From Symbiodinium sp. CCMP2592 (taxonomy: Eukaryota > Sar > Dinophyceae > Suessiales > Symbiodiniaceae), in NCBI GenBank assembly GCA_905221615.1, contig CAJNDT010001002.1:124001-188000 (forward strand): a stretch of DNA of 64,000 nucleotides, in the 5' to 3' direction. A program made the translations under genes and the position numbers. This document shows, piece after piece, positions 51,820 through 62,988 of the stretch. The notes below the pieces were generated by a model. The model made no database searches, was not told where the DNA came from, and was given only the letters and a program-made list of their open reading frames with translations. Numbering within the stretch: the first letter of the stretch is position 1; each line of letters begins with the position of its first letter.

Positions 51820-52435
51820 ACCCCAAAACCTGATTGCTAAGGCCTCTATGTTGGAGATGTTGCTGCACTTTCACTGTTTGGTGCTCTTGGAAGCCGAGCT
51901 GCGAGATCCCCGTTTTCGAGCTGCGTGAGGCTGATGATGGGATCCTTCGTAACATGGTCGGGACAGGAGCTTGGAGAGAAAAGACCCCTGGTAACTACCT
52001 GCATGAAGCTGCCGCAGGAATCCAAGCAAGGAGATATCTGGGTCTGGCTGGCATGGGCAAGATCCCGGTGTGCAACGCAGCACCCCCGGAAGCCAAACAG
52101 TGACCATCAGTGACTATCGAAGATGTAAGCTGCATCCCAAAACCGTAGTAAGCTCGACAGCTTGGAGATTCCGTGTGGAATTCGCTTCAGGGCCATCTTC
52201 ATCATTCTCATCTCCATCATATCTCAATCTATTTCATCAGCTTCATCTTCTTCATCCTCGCCATCACCAGCATCATGATATTGCTCCTCTTCTTCAGCTT
52301 CATCATCATCCTCTCCTTCAGCTTCTTCATCGTCATTGGCAGCAGCAAACAAACTACACACATATAGGACGGCTGGACGACTCTCTCGCGTGAGCATACT
52401 GACGACATGCATGCATGTGCAGCTATGCATGTCGC
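51820..52435. other. Open on both strands, then CATCAT-rich DNA
   Basis: 51820-52110 is filler-free and open on both strands. 52190-52340 is made of TCATCTCCA-type imperfect repeats. Confidence 0.25.
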
Positions 52436-52437
52436 TG

Positions 52438-52457
52438 CAGCAACAAAACCAAAAAGC

Positions 52458-52496
<39 letters not shown>

Positions 52497-52640
52497 GCTG
52501 CAGCGGCAGCAGCGGCAGCAGCAGCAGCGGCAGCAGCAGCCAACCCACAACAGCCAACAACAACAACAACCACAACCAAGAACAGCCACCAACAATAACG
52601 AACAACCAAGACCATGACAACGACGACAGCAGCAACAACA
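52438..52640. repeat. CAG and CAA triplet repeat
   Basis: (CAG)n at 52457-52540, then AACAAC and ACAACG units. The poly-Gln and poly-Ala frames are artefacts. Confidence 0.95.
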
Positions 52641-52669
52641 GAGTACCATGGTGCTGAATTTCATCGTCT

Positions 52670-53220
52670 CCGTGATGGAAGTAGTGTGGATTCGGATGAT
52701 GGCATTGAAGAGGATGACGATGACGACGATGGCGATGTTGTTGATGATGATGATGAGGAGGAGGAGGAGGGCGAGGATGATGATGACGATTCTGATGCTG
52801 ATGCTGATGATGATGATGATGACGATGACGGTGCGAATGATGTGGGTGATGATGTTGGTGGTGATGATGATGACGATGATGATGAAAGTGTGAACGTTGA
52901 TCGTGGTGACGATGGTGGTGATGGTGATCATGGTGATCATGGTGATGATGGTGATCATGGTGCTGATGGTGATGTTGATGATGTGGGTGATGATGATAAT
53001 GCTGAAACTGACCACGGTGATGACAAGATGATTGTCATGGTGATGATGATGGTGGTAATGCTGATGTTGATTAATGATGATGGTGGTGATGCTGATGCTG
53101 TTTATGATGGTGGTGCTGACGATGATGATGGTGATGGTGATGATGATGATGATGATGACGACGACTGCTGTGGCGGCATCAGTTGCTCCTCCTCCTCCTC
53201 CTCCTCCTCCTCCTCCTGCT
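52670..53220. repeat. (GAT)n microsatellite, about 500 bp, with a (CTC)n tail
   Basis: GATGAT and GGTGAT units, then CTCCTC at 53186-53218. All frames are open for the same reason as at 7852-8362. Confidence 0.95.
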
Positions 53221-53224
53221 CCTT

Positions 53225-54870
53225 CTTTACCTTTACCTCCTAACTCACTGGTCCTTACTCCCGAAACCTTAAACCCCACGAGAGGTGTTGCCTAACATCC
53301 GTCAGGGAGCGAACTCCGTCTTCCCCAGAGGATTAGAGGCAGTGTTCAGCATCAAGTTTGGAGGGATGGGAGTCCAAACCTGGGATGCACCAGCAGGATC
53401 TAAGGTACCGTACAGAGTTTGGAGTTCAGGCTTCAGGGTTCAGGCCTTAAACCCTGAATCCTGGAACTGTCAAGGCAAGAAAGCACCCATCAGCAGGGCG
53501 TTGAGGGAATGTGCTCTGAAGTTCAGAGATGCTTACAGTTGCTTGGCACATTTGGGACTTGCAAGTTTCAGGACACCGATGTTGATTTTAAGTACAGCCT
53601 CCACAACACGAACCCCTAACTTGGAACCCTAATTCATGAAATCACGGATCTAGATGTCGGTTTTGGAATAAAAGCCCGGCCTTTCAATCATTCCGTTCAC
53701 TCGCCTAGGCCCGAAACCCTGCGAACCCTGCTGCCACTCCAACTGCTGTCATGTCTCCTAAACCCCTGAACCCTTGTAGTTTGGTATTTCGTGACTGCTG
53801 CCGGAGCCTAGGAAAGTAAGCAGACCCGGGTTTGCAAAATGCCCGGCATGACGGCATCCATCTTACAAACCCAAGGAAGCCTACACCTTGTACCCTACCC
53901 GCACCTGCACAGTAACTCCTACAAACGCGTGGCCCCATACTAAGCAATTAGAACAAATTATACCCCAAACCCACGACAGCGAGCTGCTGACGTTCGATGG
54001 GATTTGAGCCTTAAACCATGGGATCGGTGAGGCACTTTGACTGTGTTAGATGGCGGAAGGCCCTCCACACCGCTAGAGGACAAGGTCGCAAGAACAGCAA
54101 GACACCCCGAATCAAACTCCCAAAACTTGCTCCGGGAGGCTTTGCCGTTCATCTCCAGCCCCAGCTCTCTTCCGAAGCCCGTGGTGGACTCGAAGAAGGA
54201 CTCCTTGGCGCAAGGGTCTAGGGTGGCTTACACTCTGTTCCAACAGCCCCCTTTTTTTTGAAGGACTGGTTTCTGCGGGGTGGTTTCCGGGGGCGGAAAG
54301 GAGTGGAGGTTTGGAGTCTTCGAAGGCCCGTTTTGGGGGGTTGAACTGGGGGATCTCGACTGAAGTTGGCAATGGCATGCAGGGTTCAGATGCTTGCGGT
54401 AAGCTTGCTTTTGCTCCTTTTTGGAGTGGTGGGTGCGGGGGGGGGGGAGCGGAGCGGGGCCTGTCTTGGAGTTCGTAGACCTTTCCTCAAAACAGCATAC
54501 CTAAATAGTCGAAAGGCTGATGGCTCCGGAATCTAGGAGCATGAAGGGCTGCCAGCTGCAATGACCGCTAAAGCAGAGCTTCGGCCCCTGGCTAGCTCAG
54601 ATACAGGAACCAGACCCACAATGAATCCCACAATCTACGATGGCCTTGCAAGGCTCTCGTGAACCCGACTCGGGAACCCAAGGCTTCAAGGCTTTCTCAG
54701 ACTGGAGAAACTGAAAAATACTCAATGCAACCAGGCTACCACGATGCAACGAAAAAACTGCAACTACAAGAAAGGGCACCAACACCCTTGCAGAAGCTCC
54801 TGTCAGAGGCCCTCATACTACAGCCCAAAAATCAAAGAAGAAAAGGTCTCACTCAAGCCGTAAACGCTTC
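53225..54870. other. Spacer or filler
   Basis: Plus 53285-53632 is open and partly protein-like (KKAPISRALRECALKFRDAY) but mixed with TTCAGG words. 53640-54870 is mostly AACCC/GGGTTT filler. No gene is supported. Confidence 0.25.
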
Positions 54871-54873
54871 AAC

Positions 54874-54970
54874 CTGAGACGACCCACCAAAAAGCCACCG
54901 CCAAGTGGCCGCCGTCTGTCCGAAGATGGTTGAGTTGAGCCGGTCGTCCATCCATCGCTTGGCCAATTCC
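54874..54970 (-). CDS. Single exon, unidentified
   Basis: After GGGCAG the minus strand reads ELAKRWMDDRLNSTIFGQTA and then ATWRWLFGGSSQ, ending at a GT donor. The AG|G acceptor and codon bias fit. The plus strand is open too but lacks an acceptor. Partners not found. Confidence 0.4.
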
Positions 54971-54974
54971 CTGC

Positions 54975-56175
54975 CCAGCTCAGGTTCTGTAGGGTTCATT
55001 AGGTCTTTGTTAGGTTTGCGGGCGTGCTTCGTATGTCGTTCTGGGCTTTGGGGCTGGTTTTGGATTTGGGTTCTTTTGGGGTCTGTGGATTTGGGCTTGC
55101 AGCTTAATGTAGATCCCTGATTATACAACCCTCCCCTTGTTTAGGGGTTGTGGCAGGGATCTTCATACTCGAGCCCTGAAAGAGAAGGTTTTTTCCCATA
55201 CATCACGGGTCCATATTCGTGCTAGTTGAGGGTTGAGGGTTTTGCGCGGGGGCTTTGGGCTTTGTGCCAGCTTATGTGAAATGCGCTTGGTTGTTCAGGA
55301 CTGTTGTTGAAGCTCTCGTAACACCGAAGCGCCGAATGACGGGACAAATCTTAAAGTCGCAGTTAGTGAACTTAATTTTCCGGTATTGGTTCTGACACTT
55401 CTGGCTTGTCCTTGCTTGAGCTGCGGGGTGTGGGCGCTTAGTTCAGCTCAGGGCATTTCTACAATGCCACAGCAAACTGACACAAGTTTTGCGAAAATTG
55501 AAAGGACTTCCTGGCGCTTCACACGACATGTAGACAACACTGCTAATGTGAACCAGACGGGAAACACGTGTGTCGAACACAAGAAACAGCACCGCAACAA
55601 CAAAAGCAGAAAAAAACACTAGAACATCCGCAACAACCCCTAGGCCTAAGCCCTGGACCTTCCACCTCAACACCGACAAAACTCAACGACAAAACACGGT
55701 GGTCCGAAGCCCAAGATCCCAAACCATACTGGACATGAAATTAGAATCTCCGGCAACTCAAGTGTCCATGTCCCAAGGGCTTCCCACAAACAACTTAGGG
55801 CTTGGGGGTCAAGCTGACCCGGCCTGTCCGAAGCATTGCAGCCCCCTGCAAGGGCTTGGACTTGCAATGTGTCGTAAATGCTTAGAGCTTTCCGCCCGCA
55901 GGTCTTCTTCCCAAAATGCCGAAACATCAAACCTGGAACACTATCAATTCTGTGCAGGGTTGGGGTAGAGGAGTTCTGGCAGTTGGATCAGGAACATGGA
56001 AGAGCTGCACGGCTCGTTGGCATCTTTTTGGGGTGCTGCAGGGGTTAAAGAAAGATTGGGATTTGCAGGGTAGTTGTAGCCACCTCAAGTGTTTCGAACG
56101 TATTGTCTATCACCTACAGCTCCAGCTATGGACAAAATGCATGCCCCAGCCTGTCGAAGCCGAGCAGAATCCATC
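54975..56175. other. Spacer with open but undecided frames
   Basis: 55386-55680 is open on both strands; the minus reading has a hydrophobic run (LVFFSAFVVAVLFLVF). The rest is filler. Confidence 0.25.
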
Positions 56176-56178
56176 CAC

Positions 56179-56280
56179 CTTGCGTTCTTACGATTGGGGC
56201 GTTGTAGTAAGGATCCTGCACACGGTAGTTTTCTGGTTTTTCAGCGAGCTCCCACGCGAGCTCCCAAGCGTCTGAAACTC
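56179..56280 (-). CDS. Single exon, unidentified
   Basis: The minus strand reads SDAWELAWELAEKPENYRVQ and then DPYYNAPIVRTQ, ending at CAAG|GTGGAT. An acceptor TTTCAG lies at the start. It is highly protein-like and G/C biased. No family recognised; partners not found. Confidence 0.4.
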
Positions 56281-56284
56281 GCCC

Positions 56285-57830
56285 GAAAAATGCATATGCC
56301 CTCAGGGACCAAACCCTATCTCCTGGGCATCCTGAGTACAACACACCAAAAGCTTTAGATGAAAGCTTCACACAAGCCTACCTGACGAACTGCTGCAGGA
56401 TCCTCGAGAAGGACACCTCCAAATTTCGGCACCAGAAGGTCCAGTTTCTTTTGAACTGCCAAAATCTACACGGCAGCGGCTTCGAAACCCAGACGCCACA
56501 AAGGAGAGGCCCCCAAATAGAACGAAACCTTCTGCAAGCCTACGAAGCGTCCCTCAAAGCCTCTAATCTACCAACAGCCCCCGACATGATCTTGTAAAGC
56601 CATCGTAAAAGCCCGGAACACCGCTCTAAAACCCTTCTGGAACACGCATGAGCCCCTTCCAGAACACAAAGCTGGGATCCACAAGCAAGAGCCCCAATCC
56701 GACATGCCGCCTGTTTTTGCATCGCTTGTCGCCAACGAGTATCTCTCCTGAGAAGATGAACATGCTATAGGGCTCAGTGCTCGCAACCTTATTGTTCACG
56801 TCTTAGGGTTTAGGGATTCGGGCAGCACATTTCGGGTTGATAGTTGACGACTTCAGGCTCAAATTGCGGATGTTGTCAAAGAAAAGTCGAAGTCTGCCGC
56901 ATCTTGGTCGAAGATACAATCGAAACCCCAGACGGAAAAATGAGAACCCAGACTGGACTCCAGTCATTCATAACAAGTCACCGAAACCGGACCAACCGAG
57001 CATGATCAGTCTCCTGGCCCTAGGGCCCAAAACGCCAAGCCCGAAAACCCCTCTAAGCCTCATCCTTGCTATGACCTCTTTCCTGGGCTCATGATGCCCT
57101 CTGGTAAGATTAGGGTTCAGGGTTGAGCATGTGTGTGGGGATAAATGGCGATGTTCGGATGCTTTGGGGTTGGATTTCTGGCTAGTGGTTCGCGTCGCAG
57201 GTTTCAATGCTCAGCTAGACTTGTCTTCGAACAAGGCACCACCAGAGCCTCATGAAGGCGTAGACAGTGATTTTTTCCCCAGGCTCATCGAAACTGTGCA
57301 CCTTTGAATCTTGAGAGTGCTGTCAGGTTCAGTAGGTCACATGTTTGACATCATCCCCGAAGCTCGAGAGTGCAGGGTTTACTGTCGGGATCGCCTGCGG
57401 CCAGGAAGCCTTCGGACATGCTTGGATTTCTGTCGGCGATGGCTCTCCCGTCAACTTCACTTTCTTGCGCCTCCTCACTGGCCCTTGAGGTTTTGGCAAT
57501 CCTCTCCACGATGCCCTAAGTATAATAGAAGTAGCAACTCAGAATTGCAAGAGTTTAGGGTTCCTATGATAGGGATCACAATTTCACGAAGACAGAGGTC
57601 CCAGAACCCGATCCAAATTGTCAAGGCCTTATCCCATCACTAGACAGGAGCTGTCTGCTTGGGTGGCTTCGAACGTCGGTGCAGTCAGTTATTAGGGTTT
57701 CAGGCTTGGGGTTTCGAGTATTTACAGGCTTTCAGCTCGCCAGTGTGACGAGAGGTTCCGTTTTGGAGGGGTCAGGTTTAGGTTTCGGATGTTGGGGAAG
57801 CCCCGCTTGAAGCGTTGAGATTCAGGACAT
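56285..57830. other. Spacer or filler
   Basis: AACCC/GGGTTT words and unique DNA. Plus 57311-57643 is open but unsupported. Confidence 0.3.
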
Positions 57831-57835
57831 AATGG

Positions 57836-58541
57836 CTATGAATTGCGGGTGTAGTCTCTCTGCCAAGCAGCATCTGTAAGAATCATCGTGACGTTGACCT
57901 GCTGTTCTTCTGAGGGGGCCATCCTCGACCCTAAATGTCGCGTAGAGCATACACTTGATGTCGTGACCATGTGGGTTCCGTGCTAACACAAGCGGGGTAG
58001 TGCTCACGAGTCCGTCTACCCTGAGCCCTGAACCCGGAACCTTGGGGGGGGTGCAGCCGAAGTCGTAGGGCCCTAAACGTCCTACGCCCTGCTGTGGCGT
58101 TCAGCAGGTTGCCTCGGAAGTTGGGGTCTGAAGCAGAAACTGTTGGCACAAGGAAGTCGAGCTCAGAATCCAAACAGTTCAACCTGTCATTCGCTGAAGG
58201 CTTGTTGACAAGAATATCAAACTTGCTACGACTGAAACCTGTAGCACATGAAGTTACATCAAGTACTCAGCAAATTTAACATGAACCTGCATATTCCAAA
58301 GAGCTCTAGATGTAGGCTACAAAAACCCTGACTGCAAAGCACCCCACAATCCCCCTCCACCCTTGAACACGAAGTGTTTAACCCCTAAACTTCCCAAACC
58401 CCAAACTGACCCCAACCCTACAGGCCCCAAAGGCCCTATAGCCCAGAGAACTCTCGGACCAGCCACACGATTACTCCGCGGCTCCCGCGCCGGCGGCCAC
58501 TTCATCTCCAGACGCTCGCCCTCTGTTTCTCCGAGGCCATC
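57836..58541 (-). CDS. Unidentified gene, last exons
   Basis: A first exon near 58541-58470 follows TTGGAG and reads DGLGETEGERLEMKWPPARE. Exon 58238-58103 follows GCTACAG and reads FSRSKFDILVNKPSANDRLN, then CLDSELDFLVPTVSASDPNF and RGNL. With a GA donor at 58102 it joins in frame to exon 57923-57836, which follows GTCGAG, reads MAPSEEQQVNVTMILTDAAW plus QRDYTRNS, and ends at TAG. The GA-AG junction is the same kind as in alpha-tubulin. Family not recognised. The plus strand is open over the middle exon, but only the minus strand gives matched splice phases. Confidence 0.5.
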
Positions 58542-58572
58542 CTCCAAGGATTATCAGGTTTAGGGCCATTCG

Positions 58573-58672
58573 GGAGGATCTAGAAAGTAGATCCCCTGAT
58601 TTTGGGGCCCTATACTACTAAGGGTACTTTATAGGAACCTCCATTATGGGATCTACTTTTCTCCAAGGAGGA
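58573..58672. mobile_element. Small foldback element, possibly related to 7276-7377
   Basis: TAGAAAGTAGATCCC near the left end is inverted as GGGATCTACTTTTCTCC near the right end, around an interior rich in TACTACTAAGGGTAC words like those of the 7276 element. About 100 bp, no coding capacity. Confidence 0.55.
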
Positions 58673-58679
58673 GCGGTTT

Positions 58680-59755
58680 AGGGTTTAGGAGTGCCAAGAG
58701 GGAGAGGCTTAGGCTTTTGCAAAGGGGAACGGCGTCAGTTTGGACACAGGGTAAACTTTGGGGGCTCGGTTCCGGATTCAAGTGTTTGAGGGTTTGGCAG
58801 CTTAGGGCTTTTTAGGGTTCAGGGCGGATTCCACCTCTGCATTAAGGGCCGTTTAAGTCACCTTAGGCCTTGGGTTCCTGAAGCTGATGACGAGACCCCC
58901 ATGTTGAAGAATTGGCCCATGAAACCCTTAATACTCAATCTGCGCTAAGAACCCCCTCTATATCCTTAGCTCAATCCGTGGGACAAGAAACTCTGTGTCA
59001 AGGCTTTTCCATAGGTTTTCGGGAATCCCTACACGCGACAGCCCTGAAGCCGTCCGCCAAGAAACCCTACACACCCAGAACCCCAAACCAAGGCACACCC
59101 CAACCACTCGTTGGCAAGAAATCCCCAGCCCGTCGCCTCTTGAAGCCACGGGGGAACGGCTGCTTGCGTCAGCAAGCAAGACAGGCTCAGCAGCGCCCAG
59201 AAAGCCATAGGCCGGGGAGGTCTTGTGGGTGTTTCTGATTTCTGGCTGGTTGTAGCCTGAAGCCCTAGCCTGACTGTCTTAGTCTTGGGCCCCAATTCCC
59301 AAAGCTAGGGCTTGTGGGAGCCTTGGGGTGTTGCTTCTTGGGTGCTGGGCTCTAGATTTTGTGGAGTGGAGAGGTCTGAAGGTCGTGGGGTGCAAAGTCA
59401 CTGAAGCAACGTCTGGACCCAATGTTAAAGATCAAACGTAAAACCTAAACAAACTACACGGGGGTGAGCTCGAAGATGTGAGAGATTGCAGCACCGCCGG
59501 CAGAAGAGCGCACGACCAAAATGGAAGTCCTGAACTTTCAAGCTCGAAAAGCTTTACGGATGGGCAGTCGGAGCAGACATGGAAACCTTATAAACCCGAG
59601 CCACATCCCTAAACTCCTCCAAGAAACAGCTGTTCATGAGCACCCATGCAATACATCCGCATGAACACACGCACACAGACGTTAATATGAAAAGAAACCA
59701 TGTGCATACACACCACAAGTTAAAGTTTCAATAACCACAGCTGCCCAGGCAAAGC
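58680..59755. other. Spacer or filler
   Basis: TTTAGGG-like and AACCC words with unique stretches. Nothing supported. Confidence 0.3.
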
Positions 59756-59759
59756 ATCC

Positions 59760-60150
59760 AGTTCATGTATAGATAGACAACTTGATTGACAAGTGGATTG
59801 ACGGATAGTTGGCTAGCTGGATAGCTTGCTAGTTAGCTAAGTACACAGATTAGACACATGCACATGGACGGCTGGATGTAGCTAGACAGCTTGATAGCTG
59901 TCTCGCAAGCTGCCTCGCTAGCTGGCTAGCTAGCGAGACAAAATGGATAGACAGAGAGACAGATAGATACATAGGTATGTTAATGAAGCTAACATAGGTG
60001 GATAGGTAGACAGATAGGCAGATAAGTAGACAGGTAGATGGGGATTGGTAAACTGGTACACAGGTGGGTAGGTACTGTAGGTAGAGAGACAGACAGGCGG
60101 ACAAGTGGACAAGTGGACAGGTGGACTGGTGGACGGATGGAAAGATTAAA
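59760..60150. repeat. GATA, CTAG and CAGA tetranucleotide repeats
   Basis: TAGATAGAC, CTAGCTAG, AGACAGAT and GTGGAC units. The long minus frame (Ser/Leu/Tyr rich) is an artefact. Confidence 0.85.
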
Positions 60151-60172
60151 AGTTCAGCATGCATACAGGCGC

Positions 60173-60461
60173 ACAGTCCCAGTGCAAACCCGGCTTGAAA
60201 CCCCTGCATGGCAAAGACCCGGGCTCTGCTGTGGAATCGCCACATTGCGGCAGAGATCCTGTTCCCGGCTGGGGTTTCATAAACTTCTCTCCGCCTTAAT
60301 TTCCTGAAACTCCCTTTGGGGGCCTCAGATTGGGCGATTCCGGTGCTGAGATTCAGGTTACTTGGGTTCTGGTTTACAAACCCCAAACCCCAAGCCCCAA
60401 CCAAGGCTCCTCCATGGACACCTCGGGCACCTTCCGCACCAAGTCGAAGAGCGGCGCCGAC
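60173..60461 (-). CDS. Short gene with HIG1-like exon, tentative
   Basis: Exon 60461 to about 60408 follows GAGAAG and reads SAPLFDLVRKVPEVSMEE with an almost pure G/C third-position bias, ending at a GC donor. Exon 60258-60173 follows GGAACAG and reads ISAAMWRFHSRARVFAMQGF and then QAGFALGL, ending at a GC donor. RARVFAMQGF resembles the RxRVxAQGF signature of HIG1-domain proteins of the inner mitochondrial membrane, but with one extra residue. The function is therefore only a suggestion. Later exons would lie left of 60173, in or beyond the tetranucleotide repeats. Confidence 0.4.
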
Positions 60462-60464
60462 CTT

Positions 60465-61205
60465 CTCTAAGCTCTGAGGGAAGGAAAGCTTCCAAGAGCG
60501 TGTAATGTAAAAGGCTCACTTGCAGTTGGAAAAGGCTTTACTGTATGGAGTCTTAACATGGTGGGAGGAAGTTTTACAGTACCTTACTTTTTTCGCCGAG
60601 GTTTCATTGCAAGGGTCCATCTTATAAGGGCTCGCATAGGATCGCATAAGGTTTCTTGTCGAGATGGAACTTAGAGATTTCGGCAGCTGGGGTTTTTTCA
60701 GGGGAAGCACCTAGCTAACGAAACCCGAAAAGCTTGGGGTGGCCTTTTGTGACCTTGATGGGGGCCTCAAGGGCATGGGTTGCTAAAGGGCAAGGCTCTG
60801 CGATCTGGCGTTAGGATTCTGGGTCTGGGGCTTCGGGCTTAGGGCTCTGAGGTCCGGGGCTCCCGGCTCCCTGGGTTGTCTGAGCGTCATTGCGATCATG
60901 ATGCCACTATGAAGGGCTAGGTGGGGCTTTTAGAGCCTTTGAAAAATATTAGTAAATAAGATCCTCTTAAGCCCAATAAGGGAAAATTTAAAATGTCCCA
61001 AAGCCCTACCTAGAGGGTCTATCTGTCTATCTGTTGTCCCTCTTGTCTTCGAAGTTCGGGTTGAGGCTGTGTTGCCAGCTATTGAGCGTTGGACGGACAC
61101 TGCCACCTCGCAACGCACGCAGCTCCCTCACCGGGGTCTGTAAGTTTGGGCTTGGTGCAGTAATATATAGTCATACAACGTATACTACGCATGATGTGGA
61201 ATTAT
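60465..61205. other. Presumed strand-switch spacer
   Basis: Minus 60710-60516 and minus 61118-60930 are open but unsupported. The rest is TTAGGG-like filler. This stretch separates minus-strand exons on the left from plus-strand exons on the right. Confidence 0.35.
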
Positions 61206-61219
61206 ATAGAATAACAATA

Positions 61220-61264
<45 letters not shown>

Positions 61265-61270
61265 TTCACA
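61206..61270. repeat. (TA)n microsatellite
   Basis: About 25 TA units with short AT-rich flanks. Confidence 0.95.
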
Positions 61271-61675
61271 CACATTATCTATCCATATATTGAAATATGA
61301 ACAAACCCTCTGGGAAGGCCGGGCGGTGTGAGGTCGATCGCCGCCTCGGACTCGGGATCCTGGCGTGTTGAAAGTCTTTTTGCGGTCCTCCGCTTTGGGG
61401 ATTCTCCGTGGCCGTGGCTCTACGGATCCTTCGCACGGGCCCTACATCCAACCTGGGAATCGATGGGAATGGCTGGGAATGGGATCTAAGCTTGCGGTTA
61501 TCTGCGAAAGACCAGGCTCTATCCTATGAGCTTTCGCTGTTTCGGGCTTGGATTCCTAGAAACCGGAAACGCCAAGTCCCTTATAAGCCCAACAAGCCGC
61601 TAAAACTTATCAGCCTTTCAGCCTTGTAACTCCAAAAGCCCTAAGGAACTCCGTCGTCGGCTCGCAGTGGAGCCT
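61271..61675. other. Unassigned
   Basis: A plus frame at 61408-61629 is open without recognisable content. Confidence 0.2.
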
Positions 61676-61679
61676 CCAG

Positions 61680-61744
61680 GTCTTTCGCCCCCTGCAAGAT
61701 CAGGACCTGCGCATCGTCCTGCGCCTCGAGACACAAGCACGAGG
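61680..61744 (+). CDS. Single exon, unidentified
   Basis: After CTCCAG the plus strand reads VFRPLQDQDLRIVLRLETQA. G/C third positions and an AG|G acceptor fit the local pattern. The right end is approximate. Confidence 0.35.
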
Positions 61745-62375
61745 GGATCGGTTTTTTGTTTGTGCGTTCACGATGCATGCGTTTATGCATACTGTTAATT
61801 ACACAAGTAAATATGTTCGTATACCTTCATACACACGTATACATGTGTGTATATATATATATACAAATATCTATGCACGCTTATTTGTCCAAATATGCCG
61901 TGTTATAGAGAGCCATGCTCGCCGAGGTCCCGGCTTCCTCGGAAGGCCTGCCGAGTAAGCTCAAGGTCAGGCGAAAGGGCCTTAATGGGCCTCAAGCACG
62001 AGTCCTTATCCCTCAACCTGAAACACTAAGCCTTCAGTTTCACTAAACCTATGTAAGGGATCCTTCATCTGCAACCCACCTACCTGCATCCCCAAACTGG
62101 CCAGATTTAGTGCTTAGCTCAATGGCCAGTTTAGAATGTACGAAAGCCTACGTGTTCGGGGCTTCTTGTTATGATTCTCTTCTGTAAGTTGGGTGTTTTC
62201 AGGTAGGGTTTCGGTTCCATGGTTTAGATTTCAAGCTGGGGGCATCGTGTCTTGGGTTGAGGTTCAAGGTTTTTAGTGTTGAGGGGTTAAGTTTGGTGTC
62301 TAGAGCGTAGGGTTCATCTGAGGATGTACAATGGTGTTCAGTAGGGTTTAGGGTGTCAGGGCGAGCTCTTGAACA
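61745..62375. other. Spacer with a short TA run and filler
   Basis: TATATA near 61850-61865, then TTTAGGG/GGGTTC-type filler. Confidence 0.35.
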
Positions 62376-62380
62376 GCAAG

Positions 62381-62440
62381 GTGATCTCAACGTGCAAAAA
62401 AGTCGAACGGCTTCCCAAAGCCATCGTCATCCCCTTCAAT
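62381..62440 (+). CDS. Single exon, possibly upstream part of the FNIP gene
   Basis: After AGCAAG the plus strand reads VISTCKKVERLPKAIVIPFN (20 codons, phase 0) and ends at the strong donor GTGAGT. It lies 550 bp upstream of the FNIP-repeat frame on the same strand, so it could be its leading exon. No family assigned. Confidence 0.45.
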
Positions 62441-62985
62441 GTGAGTCACAGGCGAAAAGTCCAAAAAGCCCAGCAGTCCCGAAGGTCCCAGCCCAAGGCA
62501 TCTCGAACAAGGGCCCTCAACAACCCTTCTCTACCCTCTCGTGCAGCTCGGCCTCTCGATTCCAGCTTCCTTTGCAGAGCCGTTGCTTTTGCTGAATTTG
62601 GGATCGAGCTTTAGGCCTCAAGCAGCCAGACTCAATATGACTCGGTTGCTCAGCTATCCATGGTCCGAACCCCAAAGCCTTTTCACAAGGAGTGGGGGCC
62701 TGGGAGAGCCTGGGGGCCTGAAGGCTTGAGGGGGCGATGCCTGATGGGCTGGCGGTTCTGCTGTCATTGGCATCGGGAGAAGAGGGGGGGAGTCCGCGAA
62801 CCGAGAGCCGGCATCACAAACATCTTTTTTTTAAGGGTGTGATATCTACCTACCTATCTACGTATGTATATGTGTGTACTAAACAATATACATATACATA
62901 TGTATATATATGTATACATATATATATATATAAGGGCCCGAGTCGCTCCCACAGCGGGAGAAAATCGTAGAGCCCCAGGACCCTG
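62441..62985. other. Intron or spacer with TA/CATA repeats
   Basis: Filler to 62830, then CTACCTAT, TATACATA and (TA)n to about 62932. Confidence 0.5.
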
Positions 62986-62988
62986 TAG

